This document shows positions 5,910 through 10,388 of a stretch of 10,388 bases of DNA, piece by piece. Position numbers and translations under genes: made by a program. A model generated the notes under the pieces. That model was not told where the DNA came from. It did no database searches and was given only the letters and a program-made list of their open reading frames with translations. The stretch covers positions 1 through 10,388 of the forward strand of contig CAZLLV010000082.1 of assembly GCA_964560325.1 (NCBI GenBank), read 5' to 3'. Within the stretch, counting starts at the first letter, position 1, and every line of letters begins with the position of its first letter. The DNA is from CAZLLV01 sp964560325 (GTDB lineage Bacteria > Acidobacteriota > Thermoanaerobaculia > Multivoradales > DATKCC01).

Positions 5910-6533
5910 TTGGCCGACATCGACCAGATCCTCGTCGGCTTCCTCGCCGTAGCCGGCGTCCTGATCGTCCTGGTGCTCGTGCGCCCTTCGGTCCTCGAGG
6001 GGCGAGCGGGCAAGGCCCTCGCGTTCCTGGGCTGGTTCGTCCTGCCGGTGCTCGCCCTGGTGTTCGGGGTCGAGGCCCACATGGAGCGAGCGAAGAGCAC
6101 CGAGTTCTGCCTCTCCTGCCACGTGATGGAGCCGTACGGCGAGAGCCTCCGGATCGACGACCCCTCGTACCTGCCCGCCAACCACTTCCAGAACCGGCGC
6201 GTGCCGCCGGAGCAGGCGTGCTACTCCTGCCACGTCGACTACACGCTGTTCGGCGGCGCCGAGGCGAAGTGGAACGGCGTCAAGCACCTCTGGGTCTACT
6301 ACACGGGCGCCTCGCCCGCTCTCGGCGAGATCGAGCTCTACGAGCCGTACGGCAACTCGGTCTGCCTGCACTGCCACGCCGGCGCCCGCTCGTTCGAGGA
6401 GAGCGAGCTCCACGTCGACCTCCTCGCCGACCTGCGTGCGGACGAGATGTCGTGCCTCGACTGTCACGACCAGATCCACGCCGTCGACGAGCTCGATGAC
6501 CTCGACCGCTGGCAGCCGGAGGAGGCGCCGTGA
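5910..6533 (+). CDS. NapC/NirT-family tetraheme cytochrome c, putative membrane quinol dehydrogenase
   Basis: A 207-residue membrane-bound cytochrome with four CXXCH sites: CLSCH (67-71), CYSCH (104-108), CLHCH (152-156) and CLDCH (182-186). The first is CLSCHVM, the CXXCHXM arrangement in which Met supplies the ligand of haem 1 in NrfH. Extra histidines at 92, 126, 168 and 190 are candidates for distal ligands. Members of this family (NapC, NirT, NrfH, CymA) oxidise quinol in the inner membrane and hand electrons to periplasmic carriers, so it probably feeds the decaheme conduit. Unusually there appear to be two N-terminal hydrophobic helices (about 6-25 and 36-55) instead of the single anchor. 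The TTG start at 5910 is supported by GGAG 7 nt upstream and a 22-nt gap from the cytochrome c gene. The stop overlaps the next gene. Confidence 0.88.
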   Translation: MADIDQILVGFLAVAGVLIVLVLVRPSVLEGRAGKALAFLGWFVLPVLALVFGVEAHMERAKSTEFCLSCHVMEPYGESLRIDDPSYLPANHFQNRRVPPEQACYSCHVDYTLFGGAEAKWNGVKHLWVYYTGASPALGEIELYEPYGNSVCLHCHAGARSFEESELHVDLLADLRADEMSCLDCHDQIHAVDELDDLDRWQPEEAP

Positions 6534-6769
6534 GACCGGACCATCCGCTCCATTCGCTCGTCCGCCGCATGCGCCTGGCCGGCGCGCTGCTGATCGCCGG
6601 TCTGGTGGTGGAAGCGATCACGCTCCTCTGGAGCCACCACCTCGCCTTCGTCCTCTTCCTCGGCCTCGGCGGCCTGCTGATCGGTGCCGGCGTCGTGGTC
6701 TACCTCTGGAGCCTGCTGCGGCTGGAACCGGCCGGCTCCCGCCCGCCGGCCGCCCCGCGCGAGAGCTGA
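6530..6769 (+). CDS. Small two-helix membrane protein, unknown function
   Basis: A 79-residue protein I do not recognise. A basic N-terminus (HSLVRRMRL) precedes two hydrophobic segments (about 17-35 and 38-62) joined by a tight turn holding Trp34-Ser-His36-His37, and a Pro/Arg-rich cytoplasmic-looking tail follows. The GTG start at 6530 overlaps the TGA of the NapC-type gene in a GTGA arrangement, with a GGAGGAGG site 5 nt upstream, so the two are translationally coupled. That coupling suggests a subunit, assembly factor or membrane partner of the quinol dehydrogenase; the adjacent histidines could ligate a cofactor. Function is inference from context only. Confidence 0.75.
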   Translation: MRPDHPLHSLVRRMRLAGALLIAGLVVEAITLLWSHHLAFVLFLGLGGLLIGAGVVVYLWSLLRLEPAGSRPPAAPRES

Positions 6770-6800
6770 CGGCCGAGTCGCCCGAGCGGTTGCGCCGCGG

Positions 6801-7745
6801 TCACCCGTCGGTGCGGACCGTCAACACCGGGCAGGGCGCGTGCTGGACCACCCGCCGCGCCACGCTGCCGAGCACGAGGCGCTGGAGCCCCGAGCGGCCG
6901 TGCGTGCCCATCGCGATCAGGTCGACTCCGAGATCCGCCGCCCGGTCCACGACCACCTCGGCCGGGTGCCCTTCGACGATCTCAGTCGCGATCTCCGTCG
7001 CGCCGTCTCCGATCTCCCGCGCCAGCGCCGCGAGCTCGTTCTCCAGCTCCGCCCGCACCGTGTCCCGGTTGCGCCGGTAGAGATCCGAGACCGAGGGGGT
7101 CTGGTAGAGGTTGTACTCGGGCGGCAGGTCGAAGACGTGGAGGAGGTGTACCTTCGAGCCCTCGCCGAGCCGGCAGACCCGGATCGCGGTCTCGACGGCG
7201 AGGCGGGCGTCGCGCGAGAAGTCGGTGGGAACGAGCACGTGGCGGATCGGCCGGGCCGCTGCACCGTCCGCCGCGTGGACCGACAGCACCGGCGGGCCGG
7301 CGTACCGGATCACCCGCTCGGCGGTCGAGCCGAGGAGCGCTCGGCGGAACCCGCCCAGGCCACGGGTCGCCACCACCACGAGGTCCGCGTTGACCTCCTC
7401 GGCCACCTCCAGCACGACCGCCGACGGGGCTCCGGCATCGACGTGGCCACGGACCTCGATCCCCTGGCTCGCGAGATCCTTCACGAGGGGGTCGAGGCGC
7501 TCGCGCGCGGCGTCGAGAACCGCCTTCACGAGATCGGCCGGGTACGCCGGTCCCGCGGCCGGCGTCGACTCGTTGCCCGCCAGCGTCGGATCGAACAGGA
7601 AGGCCGCGTGGACCAGGTGGAGGGTGGCGCCGTGCTCCCGCGCGAGGTCGCGAGCCCAGGCGATGCCCGCGGCGGCGGGCTCTGAGAAGTCGGTGGCCGC
7701 CACTACGTGGCGGAGGGGCGAGGTGGATCGGGTCGTATCGTTCAT
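6801..7745 (-). CDS. Tandem-domain universal stress protein (UspA family)
   Basis: A 314-residue cytoplasmic protein made of two Usp domains (about 11-158 and 168-311). Both open with the Usp beta-strand signature (HVVAATDFSEPA and HVLVPTDFSRDA). The second domain holds the full ATP-binding motif, Gly280-x2-Gly283-x9-Gly293-Ser, followed by HAPCPVL; the first has Ala126 in place of the first Gly but keeps Gly129-x9-Gly139-Ser-Thr. Tandem Usp proteins bind ATP and are induced in starvation, hypoxia or redox stress, and their exact action is usually unknown. The ATG at 7745 is preceded by a structured intergenic stretch with no strong ribosome site. It follows a P-type ATPase gene on the same strand by 134 nt and converges on the cytochrome operon, 31 nt from its end. 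Confidence 0.92.
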   Translation of the reverse strand: MNDTTRSTSPLRHVVAATDFSEPAAAGIAWARDLAREHGATLHLVHAAFLFDPTLAGNESTPAAGPAYPADLVKAVLDAARERLDPLVKDLASQGIEVRGHVDAGAPSAVVLEVAEEVNADLVVVATRGLGGFRRALLGSTAERVIRYAGPPVLSVHAADGAAARPIRHVLVPTDFSRDARLAVETAIRVCRLGEGSKVHLLHVFDLPPEYNLYQTPSVSDLYRRNRDTVRAELENELAALAREIGDGATEIATEIVEGHPAEVVVDRAADLGVDLIAMGTHGRSGLQRLVLGSVARRVVQHAPCPVLTVRTDG

Positions 7746-7879
7746 GATGTACCGCGAGTCTACCCGCTGCCGCCTCCGGCACGAACACGCCGGAGGGCGG
7801 CGCCTCCGACTCCGAAGGGCGGGATCGCCCCACCCGATCGGGTGGGCTCCCACCCTCGCGCGGCCTTCGCCCGTGAGCC
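7746..7879 (-). promoter_or_regulatory. Intergenic region with nested hairpins between the ATPase and USP genes
   Basis: This 134-bp gap probably holds the end of the ATPase transcript and the USP promoter or leader. It is dense in dyads: CCTCCGGC (7773-7780) pairs perfectly with GCCGGAGG (7789-7796) across 8 nt; CGGAGG (7791-7796) can instead pair with CCTCCG (7803-7808); and the palindrome at 7829-7846 is followed by another CCCACCC (7849-7855) able to pair with its GGGTGGG half. No run of T follows any hairpin on either strand, so a classical intrinsic terminator is not supported. Confidence 0.45.
7829..7846. promoter_or_regulatory. 18-bp perfect palindrome CCCACCCGATCGGGTGGG, candidate operator
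   Basis: A perfect 18-bp dyad centred between 7837 and 7838, 84 bp upstream of the USP start. Its core ACCCGATCGGGT recurs in near-identical form at 5361-5372 and 5406-5417 between the divergent electron-transfer operons. Length and symmetry suit a dimeric regulator. It could alternatively be the stem of a transcript hairpin or a REP-like repeat. Confidence 0.45.
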
Positions 7880-10388
7880 CTACCCCGCGGAGTGGCGCCG
7901 GGCCTTCGCCGCTTGGCCGACCACCAGCGTCAGGGCGGAGGCGCCGAGGACCAGCGACCAGTCGCTCCACCCGAGCGGCCGGGTGTCGAAGAGCTGGGCG
8001 AGACCGGGCAGGTAGACGACGGCGAGCTGGAGGGCGACGGTCAGGACGATCGCGCCCCAGACCCATGGGTTGTCGAAGAGGCGGCGGCTCCAGAGGACCG
8101 GCCGCGGGCTCCGGGCGTTCAGGACGTGGACGAGCTGGGTGAGCGCCAGCGTCATGAAAGCGACCGTGCGGGCGTGCGCGAGGTCGGCGTCCGGCCCGCG
8201 GGACGCCCAGGCGAAGACTCCGACGGTGAGCGCGGCGAGGAGCACGCCGTAGCCGCCGAGGAGTGTCAGGAACGGCCGCGAGAGGATCGCCGCCTTCGGA
8301 TCGCGCGGCGGCCGCTCCATCACGTCCGGCTCCGGCGGCTCCATGGCGAGCGCGAGGGCGGGGAAGACGTCGGTCACCAGGTTGAGCCAGAGGATCTGGA
8401 GCGGCAGCAGCGGGAGGGGCAGGCCGACGACGACGCTGGTGAAGAGGACCAGCACCTCCGCCAGGTTGCAGGAGAAGAGGTAGAAGATGAACTTGCGGAT
8501 GTTGTCGTAGATCACCCGTCCCTCTTCGACCGCCGCCGAGACCGTCTCGAAGCGGTCGTCGACCAGCACCACGTCGGCGGTCTCGCGCGCGAGATCGGTC
8601 CCCCGCCCGCCCATCGCGAGCCCGATGTCGGCGCGGCGGAGGGCCGGCGCGTCGTTGACCCCGTCGCCGAGCATCGCGACGATCTCGCCGCGCCGCCTCA
8701 GGCCGTCGACGATCCGCAGCTTTTCGGCCGGGCTCACGCGGCTGAAGGCGGCGGCGTCCTCCAGGCGGCGGTCGAGCTCCGCGTCGTCGAGCCCGGGGAG
8801 CTCGCGGCCGTCGATCACCGTGCCGCCCTCGCCCAGGATGCCGAGCTCCTCGGCGATCGCACGGGCGGTGATCTTCTGGTCGCCGGTCAGCATCACCGTC
8901 CGCAGGCCCGCCCGGTGGAGCCGCCGGATCGTCTCCGCGACCCGCGGGGCGGGGGGGTCGGAGATGCCGGCGAAGCCGAGCAGCGTGAGCCCTTCGAGCG
9001 ACGCCTCGCCCGGCGCTCCCACCGACGCTTCGTCCGCCGACAGCTCCTTCGTGGCGACCGCGAGGACGCGCAGCCCCTCGGCGGCGAGGTCCCGGTTGAC
9101 GGTGCGCAGCGCCTCGCGCCCCGCGTCGTCGAGCGGCCGTGTCTCCCCTTCGCACCCGACGCTCCCGGCGAGGTCGATCAGCCGTCCCGGCGCCCCCTTG
9201 ACGTGGGCGACCACCTTGCCGCCGGGAGCGCGGTGGAAGGTCGCCATCAGCATCCGCTCGCTCGAGAAGGGGAGCTCCGCGATCTCCGGCTGGCGCTCCA
9301 CGACCTCCTCGCGGCGGATGCCCGCCTTGCCCGCGGCGACCAGTAGCGCCGCCTCGGTCGGATCGCCCAAGGCGCGCCGCCCGTCCTCGCCTTCGTGGAT
9401 CGCGGCGCGGTTCGCCAGCACCCCCGTCTCGAGCAGTTGCCGGAGGCCGCGGACCTCCTCCGGCCGCCGCTCGCCGCCCGCGACGAGGAGGGCGCCGTCC
9501 GGCTCGTAGCCGCTCCCGGTCACCTCGACGCGGTCGCCGCCCCCATCGCCGCAGACGTAGAGGGTGGTGACCGTCATCTCGCCGGCGGTCAGCGTGCCGG
9601 TCTTGTCGGTGCAGACGACGGTGGTCGAGCCGAGCGACTCGACCGCCGGCAGGCGCCGCACCAGCGCTCGCCGGCGCGCCATCCGGCGCATGCCGATCGC
9701 CAGGGTGACGGTGGCGACGACCGGCAGGCCCTCGGGCACGGCGGCGATGGCGAGCGCCAGGCCGGTCTCGATCATCAGCCAGAGCGAGCCGCCCCGCAGC
9801 ACCCCGACGGCGGCGACCAACACGGCGACGGCGAGGGTGAGACCGACCAGACGGCGCCCGAGCCGGTCGAGGCGCTCTTCGAGGGGGGTTCGCTCGTTCT
9901 CGGTCTCCTGGACCAGCTCGCTGATGCGGCCGATCTCGGTCACTCCGCCGGTGGCGGTGACCACCGCCAACCCGTCGCCGGCGGAGACCAGCGTCCCCTT
10001 GTAGACCGTCGACGACCGCTCCGCCAGCGGTGCGTCCTCGGGCGCCGGCTCGGTCGACTTCGCCACCGGGAAGGGTTCGCCGGTGAGCGGTGCCTCGGTG
10101 GTCCGCAGGTCGTGGGCCGCGAGCAGCCGGGCGTCGGCCGGAATCGCCGCGCCGGCCTCGAGGACGATCACGTCCCCCGGCACGAGCCGCGCGGCGTCGA
10201 TCGCCCGCTGCCCGTCCGGCCGCAGGACCGTCGCCTCCTGTACCTGGAGGCGGCGCAGGCTCTCCATCGCCCGCCGCGAGCCCCACTCGGTCGAGAAGCC
10301 GAGCCCGACGTTGATCGCCAGCACCGCCGCGATCGCCGCCGCCTCGACCGGGTCGCCGACCGCGAGGGCGAGGAGGGCGGCGCCGGCG
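7880..10388 (-). CDS. P-type Ca2+-transporting ATPase (type IIA, PMR1/SERCA-like), N-terminus outside the window
   Basis: The 835 visible residues (numbered from the first full codon at 10387) lack only the start of the protein, probably under 100 residues. In order: a membrane pair near 1-30, actuator domain with TGEP (102-105; TGES in most relatives), a helix with PEGLP (218-222), the phosphorylation motif DKTGTLT (Asp261), a nucleotide-binding domain with KGAP, hinge GDGVND (574-579) and a C-terminal membrane block. Calcium-site residues of SERCA have equivalents: Glu219 in PEGLP, Asn641 and Glu644 in CNLAEV, and Asn669, Thr672 and Asp673 in NLVTD, with the 28-residue spacing between the two Asn preserved. 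It should pump a divalent cation, most likely Ca2+, out of the cytoplasm at the inner membrane. The GTG at 10324 is internal to the first helices and not the start. The USP gene follows, an association also seen with mycobacterial CtpF. Confidence 0.9.
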   Translation of the reverse strand, partial: AGAALLALAVGDPVEAAAIAAVLAINVGLGFSTEWGSRRAMESLRRLQVQEATVLRPDGQRAIDAARLVPGDVIVLEAGAAIPADARLLAAHDLRTTEAPLTGEPFPVAKSTEPAPEDAPLAERSSTVYKGTLVSAGDGLAVVTATGGVTEIGRISELVQETENERTPLEERLDRLGRRLVGLTLAVAVLVAAVGVLRGGSLWLMIETGLALAIAAVPEGLPVVATVTLAIGMRRMARRRALVRRLPAVESLGSTTVVCTDKTGTLTAGEMTVTTLYVCGDGGGDRVEVTGSGYEPDGALLVAGGERRPEEVRGLRQLLETGVLANRAAIHEGEDGRRALGDPTEAALLVAAGKAGIRREEVVERQPEIAELPFSSERMLMATFHRAPGGKVVAHVKGAPGRLIDLAGSVGCEGETRPLDDAGREALRTVNRDLAAEGLRVLAVATKELSADEASVGAPGEASLEGLTLLGFAGISDPPAPRVAETIRRLHRAGLRTVMLTGDQKITARAIAEELGILGEGGTVIDGRELPGLDDAELDRRLEDAAAFSRVSPAEKLRIVDGLRRRGEIVAMLGDGVNDAPALRRADIGLAMGGRGTDLARETADVVLVDDRFETVSAAVEEGRVIYDNIRKFIFYLFSCNLAEVLVLFTSVVVGLPLPLLPLQILWLNLVTDVFPALALAMEPPEPDVMERPPRDPKAAILSRPFLTLLGGYGVLLAALTVGVFAWASRGPDADLAHARTVAFMTLALTQLVHVLNARSPRPVLWSRRLFDNPWVWGAIVLTVALQLAVVYLPGLAQLFDTRPLGWSDWSLVLGASALTLVVGQAAKARRHSAG

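Noticed and set aside
6770..6800. Terminator between the convergent small membrane protein and USP genes
   Set aside because: The 31-bp gap has no clear stem and no T-run on either strand.
7892..9346. Long antisense frame of 484 codons opposite the P-type ATPase
   Set aside because: It is the mirror of a strongly supported gene with all family motifs; the antisense translation has no recognisable family and is dominated by Arg, Asp, Glu and Gly.
10322..10324. GTG as the start of the P-type ATPase
   Set aside because: The frame continues to the window edge with a hydrophobic segment typical of the first membrane helices, so the gene is cut by the window and not started there.
1..10388. CRISPR arrays, tRNA or rRNA genes, insertion sequences
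   Set aside because: No spaced direct repeats, no tRNA-like cloverleaf, no transposase frame or terminal inverted repeats were seen.

Overview
The window is a GC-rich (about 70% by eye) chromosomal segment of a Gram-negative bacterium: it encodes an outer-membrane beta-barrel, periplasmic multiheme cytochromes, and GTG and TTG starts. Gene content and style suggest an anaerobic or facultative, respiring bacterium outside the classic model phyla; Acidobacteriota or a similar deep group is a low-confidence guess. The left edge is the tail of the housekeeping gene frr (ribosome recycling factor).

Layout. (1) 1-2304, plus strand: end of frr, then a membrane-anchored GAF/HisKA_3 sensor kinase (170-1600) and a NarL/DosR-type response regulator (1636-2304). 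(2) 2329-5252, minus strand: a two-gene operon of a decaheme c-type cytochrome of the MtrA/DmsE/PioA type (4263-5252, exactly ten CXXCH motifs) followed 8 nt later by an MtrB/PioB-type outer-membrane porin (2329-4254). (3) 5253-5488: divergent promoter region. (4) 5489-6769, plus strand: a monoheme cytochrome c, a NapC/NirT-type tetraheme quinol dehydrogenase and a translationally coupled 79-residue two-helix membrane protein. (5) 6801-10388, minus strand: a tandem-domain universal stress protein and, upstream of it, a Ca2+-type P-type ATPase whose N-terminus lies beyond the window.

How the genes fit together. The divergent pair of operons encodes parts for a complete electron path across the cell envelope: menaquinol/quinol pool to NapC-type cytochrome to (possibly) monoheme shuttle to decaheme cytochrome threaded through a porin to the exterior, i.e. 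a porin-cytochrome extracellular electron transfer conduit. Electron flow could run outward (metal, mineral or electrode reduction) or inward (as in PioAB-type Fe(II) oxidation); the sequence does not decide. No outer-surface cytochrome (MtrC/OmcA type) and no HiPIP (PioC type) is present in the window.

The adjacent two-component system resembles mycobacterial DosS/DosR: the kinase GAF domain carries a GFPxxHPPM motif whose histidine appears to align with the haem ligand of DosS, and the USP plus CtpF-like ATPase pair at the other end is a combination also found in the DosR regulon. Three related ACCCG-N2-CGGGT-like dyads lie in the two intergenic regions (two between the divergent electron-transfer operons, one upstream of the USP gene). 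This suggests, as an inference to be tested, one redox- or gas-responsive regulon covering envelope electron transfer and stress genes.
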